In this document: positions 21,078-33,065 of the stretch, in pieces
How the letters are laid out: each line of letters opens with the position of its first letter
How positions within the stretch are numbered: the first letter of the stretch is position 1
Notes under the pieces: generated by a model
What the model was told of the DNA's origin: nothing
Database searches by the model: none
Seen by the model: only the letters and a program-made list of their open reading frames with translations
DNA from: Evernia prunastri
Lineage: Eukaryota; Ascomycota; Lecanoromycetes; Lecanorales; Parmeliaceae
Reading direction: 5' to 3'
Assembly: GCA_003184365.1 (NCBI GenBank)
Contig: NKYR01000068.1
Location: forward strand, 124,001 to 188,000
Length of the DNA stretch: 64,000 bases
Position numbers and translations under genes: made by a program

Positions 21078-21638
21078 ATGTCGACCTCTACGCTTCACGA
21101 CTCGTCCCCCGATTCATGGCAAAGACTTGTTTCACGAACGCTTGAAGAAGTCATGTCAGCAATCCAGCAAGATAAGCCGGAGTTGCTCACGAAGACTTTC
21201 CTCGAACCTATGAAATTTCTACCTCCGACCCCTTTAAGTCGTAGATTGATGGATATCTGGCTGCAAGTATGCAGTCCGATAGTGTCTCTAACATAGCCAC
21301 TAATACAGACCGCAGTAGGAAAGCCATAGAAGTCAAATTGCTACATTTGTAACAAGGATCCTAAGGACATTGTCGAAGCCTGTGTAGAGACGTGTGGAGT
21401 CTTTATTTCTCTCAAAGTGGAGAAATCATATCGAATTTTGAGACCGGTTCCTGACAAGACCCTCATTAATATTGGACTCGGACGACTGCATAAGGCAAAC
21501 GGTATGTTCAACGGGATTGATCTGCCGCCTGGTGGAAGTGTCATTGTATCTGGCGATAAGTCTCAGTACTTTGACGGTGGGGGGAGAGGAGGCGGAGTTG
21601 GCGTCGCGTTGCGTATCAAGCACAAGTCGTCGCCTTGA
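21078..21638 (+). CDS. Hypothetical protein, two exons
   Basis: A gene model of 165 aa: exon 1 21078-21266, intron 21267-21329, exon 2 21330-21638. The intron has a GTATGC donor and CATAG acceptor and joins in phase 0 (DIWLQ+KSNCYICNKDP). Exon 2 has four cysteines (CYICNKD...CVETC) and a Gly-rich end followed by a basic tail (RIKHKSSP). No signal peptide, membrane segment or known domain is recognised. Support rests on a consistent open frame across a plausible intron and an ATG close to the region's left promoter. It could be a lineage-specific gene. Confidence 0.5.
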
Positions 21639-23537
21639 GAAGAGTAGGTCCAAGCCAGGTTCATCAAGTCTTTGCCGTGAGAGAAATTTTCAGTATAAGT
21701 TAGGGCCAAACTGGGTGCATATGCTGCAGTCTCTACAAATTCCTAGAGTACTTTACCATTTTAATTTAATATGTCTAGTAGAAGGATGGCAGACCTACCT
21801 TTCAAATACGAATATCATCGTTTTTTGACTCTAGTCATTCGAACACCCGAGTACGCCCATACTCAAGCGCTCCAAACCAAATGAAAACCACCTTAGTTAT
21901 GCCAAAATGCACAGATCTCGTCGAGCGCTTTAACGGTTTAACATTCTACTTCAACACGCCCACGCCAGATAAGCTTGCAGGCACTAATAACTCGACTCAA
22001 GCTTGCCTGGAGACTGGAACCACTCACTAAGTAGGACCAGAAGCCTAGGAAGTTTCAGCTGAGTGCTGTGAAGCCAGGCTTATAGGTCAATGACCCATTG
22101 GCCACTCATCTCGCTATTATTAGGCAAAATCCATTAACAAAGATCAACACTCACGCACCCTACATGAGATTCAAAGTGAATAGCACTTGATATCTCAAAT
22201 GGGTCACCGCGCCATTCCAACAGTGTTATAGGAGAAGTTCTTGATTCTTTGGCATGTGTTATGACTACTACCCTTATGCAAGTTCACCCACACGACGTTC
22301 TGAGAACAAGACTGTCCCTTAAACCTCTTCTGGGTTTAGCGCTAGTTACAGCTCTGCAACTTATATCACTTTTCCGTGTCTGTAAATCAACAAATGAAAC
22401 AAGAGAAGCTATGTGAAGTCAACACGTTGTAAGTGCATTAAACTGTCACTATCCTTCCACCATTCACTCTATTAATCCCCTACCTCCCGCGCCACATAAG
22501 CAACGCGGATATAAAGTGCTTCTCACCGGCATTGTCAATAAATTTCTTAGACCACTCTTTTGTATTCATCAGCCTCGTCTAGCACGATCCTGACTATCTG
22601 CAGAGATATATATCTCTCTCTCTCTCACGCCGAAGATGAGTCTTCTAGCACACAACGCTTTTGGCCACTATAGCCCTATCCTATTGTGATCTTGAGGATG
22701 ATCGATATGCCAATATGCGGCAAACGGGAAGCAGTGCCTGTTAAATATATCATGCCACTGGTGTATTTGTGTTTGCTGTGCCCCCAGCACAAGCATATCA
22801 CTGCTGTATGCATTCAGCGGTCCAGATGCATGTGGGTATGGAAGCCTTCAGGAGTGAGATGACAGCTGTGCCGAGTATTCTGTGGACTCTGTTGAACAAA
22901 AAATTGTGCGTCCTGGGTTAGTCAAATGTTTGTTTGGGGCAGGTGGCCCGTGGGATGGGAGAGAAGAGAAGTCAACATTATATATACTCTCTTTGGTTAG
23001 GACCTTAGCAGCAGGCGCCACTTGAAGGGCAGCAGGCCTGCTGTATTCTTGGAGAAGGAAGTGGAGAGGATGTTCAGTTCGCCTATATAATCCATTTCGA
23101 GAGCTGATTTGCCTGACAACAAACAAGCCATTCCCTCTCAAGGCGTGAAGTTTGTCACACTGGCTGCGTCTATTATACGAGATTAAGGATCTTGTTTTAT
23201 CTGTGACGGACAGCCTTATTTCGAAATCGGTAGCTGCAAGTGTTGCACCCAGAAGCCTATGCGAGCACAGTGAACCACAACATCTGTTCATAGTGTTTGA
23301 TTATAGCACACGGTCAAAGACAGTGCTGTCATTAATCTCAATGAATTCAGCACTCCATCACAAGGAGGTTTCGATACACTTCTTATTTGTCAACAGTCAT
23401 GAGTGTGCATCCTATTGCACAACACGCTGTTTGACACTTCCTTATACGATATCTTCCCTCGAACTTTTCAAGAAACCCACATCTTCTTCAAACAGCAAAC
23501 ACTTTCACCAGGTTTCGCACTCAAGGTACGGTTTAAG
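21639..23537. other. 1.9 kb intergenic region
   Basis: AT-rich DNA with no supported gene. A CT microsatellite lies at 22612-22627. Minus-strand frame 22848-23291 (147 codons) is open but has no recognisable features and is flanked by no promoter-like logic, so I do not call it. The right end holds the promoter of the SprT-like gene. Confidence 0.45.
22612..22627. repeat. (CT)n microsatellite
   Basis: About seven CT units after a TATATAT run in intergenic DNA. Confidence 0.8.
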
Positions 23538-24316
23538 ATGTCCTCAAGAGACCCCGAGGAGCTATACCAAGAAGCACTTAAGAAAGTCACTGAAGATGAG
23601 GGAACGGCATATCGATGCAGCCAGAGCGATATCGATGCCACGGGCATATTCACTCGTCACAACAAACTTCCCCTTGTGAGCGCCCTTCAGGCGAGTCAGG
23701 AGCTCATCCAGCACAACGCCCCAACAAGATCACCTCCGCACCACGAACAAGAGGCCATCCAATGCCTCAAGTCTGCTTGGACCGAGATGAGGGCGGGCTT
23801 CTGGTACTGGCATCCGGATCTGGTCATAAAATGCTTCTTCGATTTCGACATTGTCTTCTTCAGGGGGGTGCTCCGAGGAAACGTCTACGCTCGCTGGGCG
23901 GCTTTCTTGACCCGCGACGGAAACGGATACGGCTTCACTGCCAGAGTAGGAGATAGACGTGCACGTATCTGGCTGAACGCAGAGGCCATCTTCTTGGAAG
24001 AGGTCGCGATCTCTTCCTTCAGAACCATGTTCGCCACAATGCTCCACGAGATGTGTGTAAGTGTTACCCAACCAATCTAGCGTTTTCGAACCTCTTGTCT
24101 CTGACTTCGGATGTGCTAACTCTCGGGGACGAACAGCACGCCTATGAGATCGTGCGCGTTCGAGACGAAGAAGTCGAGAGTGAAGAACATGGACCAGACT
24201 TCGCGGCAAGGATTCACGCCGTGGACCGAAGAGCGAAGGAATTACTGAGACTCGCGGCAGTGGAGGATCACGAGTCGTTTCCCGAATCCCCTGTCGGAGA
24301 GGATGCTTCGGGCTGA
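23538..24316 (+). CDS. SprT-like zinc metallopeptidase-domain protein
   Basis: Exons 23538-24056 and 24137-24316 give 232 aa. The 80-nt intron splits the active site: exon 1 ends MLHEMC and exon 2 begins HAYEIVR, so the spliced protein reads HEMCHAYE, the HExxH zinc motif of SprT-like domains. It is preceded by RIWLNAEAIF...FRTMFATMLHEM and followed by HGPDFAARIHAVDRRAKELL, as in a fungal SprT-like family. I chose the ATG at 23538 because the upstream extension to 23403 looks like leader. The relation to DNA-protein crosslink repair proteases (Wss1/SPRTN) is only at the fold level. No ubiquitin- or PCNA-binding motif is evident. Confidence 0.82.
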
Positions 24317-24997
24317 AGAGGTCGTTGGTCGGTTGAATTGGTGGGCAGCGGTCCTAGGATAGGTAAAACCTTGTGTCGGTAAGGATCAGGGGGACGGTAT
24401 CACAAGCCTGAAGAAGACCCAGTGTACGGCGTCTCACTCTTCAGCACGTTCGAATCAGCAGAATATATCACATTTCAGAAACCGGTCCACGTGAAAGTGC
24501 ACCCACGCTGCCAATTAGCTTACCATAGATATAACCCACGTCCAATATGACCATCCCAAGACATGTCTCGCTCCAGCCGGTAGGCAACCAATCCGTGTCC
24601 CCATAGAGTAAAGACACCGCACTTTCCACATCCTGTCCCTCCACAACGCCCCTCGTAGAGTCTCACAAGCCTTCTCACTCAGGGATTCTTTCTCAGACAA
24701 GGGGGATCCTTTCAGGCAACGTCCCGTCCAAATGGAGAAATGACCTACCAAGTTTGCTACTTGGGACGATCCTCAACACATTTCGGCAAGCGGCAGCTTC
24801 TCAGACGCGACATATGTCAATAGCCCTTTCCGCGTGGAAAGCCCTATTTAGATGGGAAAGGTACCCAGGTATGTTGTTTTTCTCTTTTCTCTTTTCTCTT
24901 TTCTCTTTTCCTTTTGGCACCGCACCAAATCCTCACAGAAGCGACAACATCGGAATCAGAAGCACATCCATTCCTTCCTCCAACTGCAAACGCAATC
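24317..24997. promoter_or_regulatory. Intergenic with CT-rich promoter tract
   Basis: 681 bases upstream of the small membrane-protein gene. A pyrimidine tract at about 24878-24915 consists of repeated TTTTCTC units and ends roughly 85 bases before the start codon. Such CT tracts often sit just upstream of transcription starts in fungal genes; its role here is inferred. No gene in the rest. Confidence 0.5.
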
Positions 24998-25492
24998 ATG
25001 CCCCCACCAGTTAGCCCACCATCGGTCATACCGCCTTTCCGCTCCGTCGTGTACCTGTGGCTCGTCATCGTCAGCCTCTCACTCGCCAGCACATCCATCT
25101 TCAACCCTGGCGACTACTTGCCCGGATCTCTGGTCATGGCCATCGAATTCGGACTAGCCACAACATGTCTCTACTGCATCGCCGGCTCATACTTTCTGAC
25201 CATGAGCGATCGAACGGAGTACCGCGCGGCCATGGACTCTCATTTCACTATCAGTATGTTGGTTGCACTCATGCTGTGCTTTGGCAAGGTGGCCGAGAAG
25301 GTGATGGAAAGGGTCACTGTCAAGGTTCTCGTTCAGGACGTCTTGGTTCTTTGCTCCAAATGGATAATGTGGGCCATCACCCTCGGCATGGTGTCCGCGA
25401 TCTGGATGCGTGGAGGCCTGCAGGCTTTGAAGCGTGAGGTTATGGCGGTGCCGGGCAATCTGTGGATTATACTGTACGAAGGCAGGATGTGA
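24998..25492 (+). CDS. Small multi-pass membrane protein, unknown function
   Basis: 164 aa from the ATG at 24998, single exon. Four hydrophobic helices are visible: VVYLWLVIVSLSLAS, MAIEFGLATTCLYCIAGSYFL, ISMLVALMLCFGKVA and CSKWIMWAITLGMVSAIWM, separated by short hydrophilic loops. The N-terminus is Pro-rich and cytosolic or lumenal orientation is undetermined. The frame stays open upstream (24914) but has no ATG there. It is not recognised as a known transporter, and it is likely a fungal-specific orphan. Confidence 0.6.
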   Translation: MPPPVSPPSVIPPFRSVVYLWLVIVSLSLASTSIFNPGDYLPGSLVMAIEFGLATTCLYCIAGSYFLTMSDRTEYRAAMDSHFTISMLVALMLCFGKVAEKVMERVTVKVLVQDVLVLCSKWIMWAITLGMVSAIWMRGGLQALKREVMAVPGNLWIILYEGRM

Positions 25493-25812
25493 CGGAGGGA
25501 TGGCAGGGGACCATTATTCTAGTCTCTCCAATCTGAGAAATGGTGCCTGGAAGTGCAACAGCTTGGTTGTGCGACAGTCCTCTGGAAGCTGTCGGGATAG
25601 AACGGTGCGAAGGATCTTTGGGTACTGTTGGAATAGAGGGACGATGGCTAGAAGAAGCCCCAGTCAGCTTAGCAACTAATAATCACTATCTCCATCGATG
25701 AAGTCTTCTCGTACTGAACATGTCTATTGAACCGTTCATTCGCCCCCAATTCATCATATTCCAGCAGGCACTGCCATGGAACACACACACTCCCTCTTTA
25801 CATCTCTTTCAG
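25493..25812. other. Intergenic
   Basis: 320 bases between the convergent ends of the membrane-protein gene and SLD5. Nothing recognised. Confidence 0.45.
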
Positions 25813-26535
25813 TCAGATCAACTCGGCATCGCCTGCCATCACGACCTCTCTGACAGCACTCCACCTCACAACCACCACATCCCCCCTCCGCATCTCAAAC
25901 GCCGTATCCGTCCCCTCCACATACACCGGCTCTTCCACGTCCTTCAGTGCCCTCACAAACACAGCTTTATCCGCATCCGGTCCCTCCACCATGCTGATCC
26001 CCCCGGCCGTATCATCCATCCTCTGCAGGGACGCCGGAAACTGCGAGAGGAAAGAAGAACGGTAGTGCGCGTGGAGCAGGGAGGTATGAGCTGTAGCGTA
26101 TTGGAGCTCGCTGGGGGAGAGGCGCGCTTTAGCAGAGGGATCGGTAAGGTGGTGGAGGGCGTGAGCGTCGATTTTCGCGATGCGGGCGCGGAGGAATGAA
26201 CGGACGAGGAACTTGAAGCGTTCGAGTTCGGTCTGGATGATGATGAGGCGGAAGTTGGCTTTCGGGTCCGTGTTTCCCGTTTGCTCTTCCACGAGCTCAA
26301 TCTTTTGCAAACGACAAACCATGCATCAGGCAACGCGCTTGGAGCCAAGGGGAAAGGGGCGACATACCTGCCTCTGTATCCTCTCTAGAATACGTTCCAT
26401 CAAGGCGTCCGGCCATGGCAGTAGTTCTGGTGCACTTCGCTCCGTAATCCATGCCCGGGTGAGTTCTTGCAGATCTCGAGTCTCGCGGGGAACTGCATGG
26501 CTGTCTACCTCCGCCAAGATGTCGTCAATATCCAT
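25813..26535 (-). CDS. SLD5: GINS complex subunit Sld5
   Basis: Exons 26368-26535 and 25813-26301 (intron 26302-26367) encode 218 aa, the usual Sld5 length. The N-terminal [11 protein letters not shown] and [18 protein letters not shown] are family hallmarks. Exon 2 continues [30 protein letters not shown] and [12 protein letters not shown], the helical A-domain, followed by the small B-domain ending [17 protein letters not shown] joins Cdc45 and Mcm2-7 to form the replicative helicase. The unspliced exon 1 would end in an unrelated basic tail. Confidence 0.94.
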
Positions 26536-27573
26536 TGATTCTGCTGTTCTCCCATTATCGATTGGCTTGTTAAATCAGTAACAACAGGTTTGCACACTTC
26601 CAAGGTCATTGATGGGGGTTTGGTGCCATGATGGAAAAGCATTTCATTTATGAGCTTCAGTTCCCATGCCTTGGCGCCCCTCTAACCGATATAAGAATTG
26701 AAGCTACGGAAACAGCATGGGCTACAATTCTACGCGGAAGGAGCGCATACGATGATATCAAGTTACTCACGAGACCCTGATCAAAGCACGTCAAAGTTAA
26801 TGATATGTTGTTTCATTGGTGGTCAGAGGTATTTAGACAAGGTAGAAAGACAAGTGCATTCAATTTTGCATGCTGGAATCAATGAAGGCTAAGCAACATA
26901 TGCTCTCGCCGTACTCCCAGAGCTGTGCACTATCCCATTTTGAGGATGAAGAGAGCCCCCGAAGCTAGGTACTGTCTTCTCGTGGGGATAAGGGAGTCGT
27001 AATGTTGAGTGTTAGTTTTTTTTACCGGTTGAGGTGTAATACGACTAGGATGCCACCATGACGTTGTTGGAGCAGGTAGAATCTCTCCAAGAATCAAGAC
27101 GTAATTCCCCCGTCTTCATGGAAGAGGTTGAGTTCGATAACGTCTATAGCATGGGGCTCAAGAACTCAGAGCGTAGTCGGAAAAGGTTTGAGGAGAATTC
27201 ATAGGATTTCTGTGCGTTCGCAGTAGCGCACAGTGAGTGCGGAAAGACGGATTGTCGCACGCAGCGGTAAAAATAACCGCAGTCGGAAGTGACAGGGTGT
27301 GTCTCGGGTATCGATAAGACGGTAAAGTAGAAGAGATCCGGATAGGTGGAGCCACCGAGGCAAGATGGCATGCAAATTCGGCCGTGACGCAAGTCGGCGA
27401 TCAAGAGGATGTAAGTCGCCACATTTACCAAAGATGGATTCACCGGCCCACATTTCAAAGCATGCCAAACGCCGATGGATGCAACGGTAACAGAGGTCGA
27501 GCAGCGAGGAGAGGGTTCCAAGGGTGAAATGGCTGTAACGATGATGCTGAAACGAATTTGGTGAATGCGAAAA
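26536..27573. other. 1 kb intergenic region between SLD5 and CDC25
   Basis: Contains the SLD5 promoter and presumably the CDC25 3' untranslated region. A minus-strand open frame at 27144-27626 overlaps the CDC25 end and has no protein-like features. No RNA gene seen. Confidence 0.45.
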
Positions 27574-29443
27574 TTAAAAAGACACCATACGTCTTGATTG
27601 CATTCGCCGCGAGATCGTGTCAGCATCGACTGCCATATCCATACCTGTCATGAGAGAGCTAGATTGCCGGCTGGAAGCGGTAGGACTATCGTCTACCTGC
27701 TGTCCATGCTGACCGAATGCGAAGGTTTGTGCTCTACTCAGTTTCCCACGCTGTTGCTTGATGCGTCCGAGGCCACGTTCACAAGCGTTGGCGTGCTCCT
27801 GCGCAGCCATTTCGACATAATTTTGGGGATAGCATCGAAGTTTGTGGTCCATGAAGAAGGAGCTGTAGCCACCATCTAAAATGTACACTTCTGGATAGTT
27901 GAGTTTTGGATATTGATGAGCATTGCAAGCCCGGTCTTTGTGACGTAGAAATTTTGCCCTGAACTAGGTTAGCACTAGTCGCTTCTAATAACCTGGAATA
28001 CGCACATGATAGGAGCGCGATGTGCTGAGTACTCGCAATGGAATATTAGTAGCGTGTTTTCCGATGGTGGCGATTCAAACAACTGCATCGCTAATCGTTC
28101 TTTGTCGTTGACATTTATGGCGCCCTCGATGTGGCCTCCTTCATACTCGTACTCGAAGCGGCAATCAATAATGATAGACCGATTAAAGCATTGGCCGTAT
28201 TTGCCATCCAGAACATCGATCATGGTGTCTTTAGTGATTCGGGGTAAGCTCTCTTCGTCCGAGTTGAAGTGTGGCAGCTGTAACCTCGGGGGGTCATCAA
28301 TGTCCATGATAGAATCCAGACAAGCGGCCGAGCAAGCAGCCTTCTCCTGCTTTATCACATCTCCTGGGTGTTCGAACATGCTGAGAGAGCGACGAAATTG
28401 TTTGCGGGGACGTTGCAAAGGGTTCGACGGTTTACGGACGTGACCGACGATAGGTGATCCAATACTTCGTAGGTGTCCATTTATACCGGACGAAGCTTGT
28501 TTGAATCTTGGAGGGCCCATCGGCAAAGGTGCTGGTGAATGTGCAGAATGTGGTCGGCCATCTCTTTGAGGGGAAGGTGCAAAGCACTCCTCAGTGGACA
28601 TCATAGAGAGGGAAGACGCGGAGGGACCGTTGCCAAATTTGAAGGGCTGGCATTCGGTGCGAGCAGACTTCAACGAAACTGATGTTGTCGTCAAGCCTTT
28701 GGTGCGGGACAGCGAAGGTCTCAGCAAGGAGGATCTTCTACGCCTGTAACGAAAGTCAGATCGACACAGCTTGTTCCACCAAAATTCAGAACTTGCTTAC
28801 TCTGCAGGTGCCGGCTGTTTCGGTGGCTCCGTCGGAGAGTCTTGCATAACATCTTCCATCAGAGATGGTGTAGCCTCCTCCATTGGGGATGTCAGCGGTG
28901 TAGGCTCGACTTGGGTTGCGACAACGAAGGGGGCCTTATGCGGCAGCGGTGATATCTCCATTGGGCCAGGCGAAGAGGAAGGGAGCGGCGGGGTGCTCGC
29001 GCGTTCTGTTCTATGTAAGCTGAAGCCGTGCCAGTCCAACATACGCGTCTTACCTCGGCCATTGAGTGTCCCAAATAGGTTCGAGGAGAACAGTGATCGA
29101 CGCGGAGTTGGTAATTGGGGACTAAAGTTGTCAGCATTGTAACAAAACAACAGTGATGTAGAGGTTGGTAGTACCTTTGGTCGATGTGAAAATTCTGAGA
29201 CAAGTCGGCGGCAAGACTTGCTGTTGGGGAGGAGCCTCGTACAGGCTTGAGATTGAAGTAGTCCGTAGGTGCCTTTGCCATGCTAAGGTCTTTGAAATTG
29301 AAGCTTGACGGCCCAAAATTCAATTGGCCTCCACATTGTCCTCCGTACTGGGGATAAGAAGTTTCTGCTCCTCCCCGACCACCCCAGTGTCCGAATGGGA
29401 GGGAAGGCGGCTGCATAGCAGCCAACGGAGAAGACCGTTCCAT
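27574..29443 (-). CDS. M-phase inducer phosphatase Cdc25 (NimT)
   Basis: Five exons, 29175-29443, 29054-29121, 28801-29005, 28006-28743 and 27574-27958, encode 554 aa, nearly the length of Aspergillus NimT. The N-terminus reads MERSSPLAAM, then FNFKDLSM and KPVRGSSPTASLAADLSQNF. Splicing restores HIDQ+SPQLPTPRR, NGR+ERASTPPLP and LRPSLSRTKG. The catalytic rhodanese-like domain has DCRFEYEYEGGHIEGAINV, the active-site loop HCEYSAHRAP (C-x5-R) and, after the last 47-nt intron, KFLRHKDRACNAHQYP and YPEVYILDGGYSSFF. It removes the inhibitory phosphate from Cdk1 at mitotic entry. The intron 29006-29053 (48 nt) has no stop in frame and could be missed by a gene finder. Confidence 0.94.
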
Positions 29444-31557
29444 GTTCTCGATCGTACGTGTCAGCTGTCGCTTCGATTGAGATTGTTCGAGGGATTGGCG
29501 TCAAAGTCTAAGGTATCGAGGTCCTCCAAGGCAAATGGACTGAGGTCGTGATGGGTCGGGGACAGAGGATGCTGGGCGTTGCTGAAGATAGAGATTCCCA
29601 ATGAAGAATCAATCTGTGGTTTAAGCTGCTGTACCTAAGGCATGATGGTAAGATGAATACAAAGGGGAGTGGTGTTGCTCGGTCCAGCCTGCAGGCAGCT
29701 GCTCCTCCAAGTCCTTCTTTCACACTGGGTATGACCTCCCAAGGAATGAAGTGACTTTCAGCGGATGAGACTCGGGGGAGAAACTGCCCCGTGCAGAGAA
29801 GAAGATGTTTGGCGAGTGGAGGGAGAAGGGTGGAGAAGAGCTTCTCACTCCTTGATAAAGAGAAAGCGGGCTGAGAAGCTGCTGGTTTACCTGACAACGC
29901 TGGGATGCTTCCGGCGGTTGCAGAGCTAACTAGCGTTGGCTTCGAAAGGAGGGGTCCTCCGGCTCCGACCAAATCCTGGTTCTACACGAGGGATTCCCGT
30001 TCCATTTTTTCTGGAGATTTTCGATCAACATGTGGCCAATTGCAAGGTTTGAATACTCTACATCTATTTACGAAGCGCTGGACTTGGAAATGAGCTACAA
30101 AGGGCTGTACATCTGGCATGGTGGACACGCTGCAGGGGGAAGAAGCACCCATTCTCTGGTGGGTCATAGGCACGGATCTCGATCAGATTTTAGGGCTTAT
30201 CCGTTTTCAGGATGATGCTGCGCATTCATAGGCCGACGGGCCGGGTTGGCTGAGGTTGCAGAAGTTGCAGTAAAGCCATCATCCCAGCACAATCGTCCGG
30301 AAACATGATCAAGTTGCTTTTCCATATAGCTGATAGGACCAACCATCGCTTACTGAATAGATTAGGCCTCCCGCGAAGGTTTTTAGCTGAGGGGCGCAGG
30401 AATACGATCGTGGTAGGTGGACGAAACTCAGGAAAGACTCCGGAATTTGGAATATCTACGGTACTCCGTAAGGAGAAACAAGCTCAATGCGTTGGATTCT
30501 GGCAGTTCTGACTGTCTGAAATGTCGAGAGACAATTGGTGTGACGGGGAATTTTGTTTAATCGTGATACCTAGATGATTGATACCGTGTGTATGTGTGTG
30601 CCTTTTGTCTTCTGAGACAAGGCTGAGCCAGGCAAGCCCAGGCAAGCCACGGGCAGAATTTATCTCTTTATCTCTCGTCATTATGGTCCCGCAATCGTCC
30701 CGTTAATGGTAATCTGGAAATGGGAAAGGAAAAGGAAAAGGAAAGGTGGAGTCGGACCAATTGCTTCACCGTCCCATGGGTTCCACATTCTGGTTGCTGG
30801 GTGACCATACGCGCCGCTTTGGTCCACAATTTTGATTCGTTCTTCAGCCAGCGCTTCCCACCTATCCAACTCCGGTCACGCCGATCTCAAAGGGGACTCG
30901 AAAAACGCCTTGAAACATAATGATGACGATCATTATTGTTGTCTATCACAAAGTAACCAAGTCACAATTGCTTGGTCAATATCCAAGAGACACAAAACTA
31001 AAAAAGCTTGGAGTTTGGAGACGGCAATTTTGGCGGGCGCTGTGACGTGATTGAATTGACCTTCATTGCCGTCGCGACAGGTTGGTAAACACACAAAACG
31101 CGCTAGAGGGATGCCGAAGCCCGATATCACGTGCATAATAAGCTAAAGTAGGCTCGCTAAGCTTCGTCCTAGCGCTTCACGCTTGCACCCCCGACTGAGG
31201 CTCGCACCCATAAAAGATTGGGCAAAGCATGAAGCTCGCTCGTAGCAAGGCTCCTTAGGGGACTTGCCGGTAGCATTCTGCTACAATTGCTAGGTAGGTA
31301 TCACAAATTCAGCTACGGTATTGGTATTGGTAAGACTGCTAATATGAAGCGCACGACGGTGCAGCTCAATGCTATTGCTGGCTGAATTCATACGGTAACA
31401 GGCTGGCCGGCAATTCCAGTCGTCCAAATCTCGCACTGATTTTGCACTTTGTCTACATTTCCCATGTGGGATGGAAAGGTTGACTCATTTTCTATTGGAA
31501 GCATCTATTCAAGCAGCAATACATACAGCATGATCTGGGCTCTCTTCTCCAACGATC
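29444..31557. other. 2.1 kb intergenic region
   Basis: Upstream of CDC25; probably holds a long 5' leader and promoter, as cell-cycle regulators often have. Short open frames occur on both strands (for example 29508-29972 minus) without recognisable features. TACTCCGTA occurs at 30462. A GT-rich patch lies at 30589-30602. No tRNA or other RNA found. Confidence 0.45.
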
Positions 31558-32416
31558 CTAGACGTGATCGAAGAAGTCCCCATGCTTCAAGACTTCCATG
31601 TACCTTTTGCCCTGCTCATAAGGATTCTGGATAGCCTTATCACTATATTTCATCAACGCGCGTGTCGCTTCCTTCTCCAGAGCTGGGACCTCTTCAAGTA
31701 CAGAGGCCCATTCCTCGATCCGAGCTGAGATACTTCCCTTGTAGGAGTTGAACATGAACTGATCCAGCGCCCACAGACGCAGCTTCGATTCTGATTGCGT
31801 CTCCCTGTAAGCGAGTCGCAAGCCCAGTGGGCTTATCGAGTGTTCTGGAAGTTCGCCTCGCACGTGACAGTGGAGTATCTGAAGCATCGCGTGGTCCCGA
31901 AAGGTGGGGCATTTAAGTTTGTTCCCAAGGATCCAGGCTTTGACGTACGGCTCAGAGTTTGAGGCTACGGTACCGACTCCCCCCACGTACAGCCACTGAA
32001 CGAGAAGCTCGAACGTCTCTGGGTCGTCCTCGAGAAGGGCGACTTTGTTGTTTTCAATGATGGTGTTGAAGAAGGGCACATGGTGCGTGAGGAGATTCCT
32101 TGGGATGCTCCATGTGGTGGCGACCTTTGCATCGCCAACAGTCACGAGGACAGAGGTGGGATCTCTCAGCCTGTTCATGATCAGTATCTAACGATGTGTG
32201 CTTGAACCTTGCGGCCCAAGTGTTTCAAAGAAAAGCTAACAGTTTGAGACCCTCTCGACTGCGAACATCAGCAACGTTGGTTGACTTGAAAGCACCACCG
32301 GCACCAGCAGAAATTGCAGACCGTGTGGGCAGGCTAGAATGCGGAGCTTCCACTGTGAATGGATACGGGGGAGAAAGCGGGTTGCCGAAAGGATATCTCG
32401 GGGTTGAGCTTGCCAT
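31558..32416 (-). CDS. BTB/POZ domain protein, copy A (intact)
   Basis: Exons 32241-32416 and 31558-32170 (70-nt intron 32171-32240 with a TACTGAT branch site) encode 262 aa. The BTB fold starts at the splice junction: DPTSVLVTVGDAKVATTWSI, then IPRNLLTHHVPFF, the WLYVGG hydrophobic core and WILGNKLKCPTFRDHAM. The C-terminal region ends with NPYEQGKRYMEVL. Fungal BTB proteins of this kind often recruit targets to Cul3 ligases or act in self-association; no second domain such as Kelch or MATH is visible. It is one of three related genes within 8.2 kb, all with a phase-2 intron at the same position just before the BTB domain. Confidence 0.85.
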
Positions 32417-33065
32417 GGTAAGTCTCCAGTTAAGCAGTTGCAGGAAAGATATGGCAGACTCTGTTTGAAAGACCTATGCTATGCGATACCAGGGGAAAAT
32501 GGAAAATCGAAAGAGTGGGGAGCTGTGATTTAATGTGACCGTCAGCGTTTGTGTCCTGCATCTCTTTGTTCCAACAGTGCGTCTGTAATTGAGACCTGCA
32601 TGTTCCAGTCGCTTCTGGACAATTCCGGCAGCGACGCGGGGGGGCGATGTTCTTTGAAGGTGCTAGCACCTTCGCGGTGCCGCACAATGGCTGCTGGGCT
32701 TGGAGCTTGATCTTGAGTGGAGATCGAGCTGGTTGTGGGTACGAGGTTGCGATTGGGACTTTGTATGGCATAGATGGGTCGGACGATACCTTCATAGAAG
32801 AACAATTAAGGGCTTGCATGCGAAGGAATCCATGTTGACGACATCGGATGAAACGCAAGGAATGGGAAGTGGAGTTGTGTATTGAACGAAGGAGAGCATT
32901 CTCATCGGGGATCATGGACACCATCTTTGAAATGTTAAACCCGATTAGATTACTCTAATGCTAGAGTTGTAGTGCCATACATCGCTGTATCACGCAAGAT
33001 TCTCGCCTTTGCCCATCGCAACTCGCCATACACAGATGAAGAGGCCCTTTGGATTCGATCTCCCT
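32417..33065. other. Intergenic
   Basis: 649 bases between BTB copy A and the LysM gene. The minus-strand open frame 32430-32924 has no recognisable content. Nothing else seen. Confidence 0.4.

Noticed and set aside
22848..23291. 147-codon minus-strand open frame
   Set aside because: No recognisable motif, composition like non-coding DNA, and no joined exon or homologous pattern that I can see.
27144..27626. 160-codon minus-strand frame overlapping the CDC25 3' end
   Set aside because: It shares DNA with the end of CDC25 in a different frame and most likely represents its 3' untranslated region.
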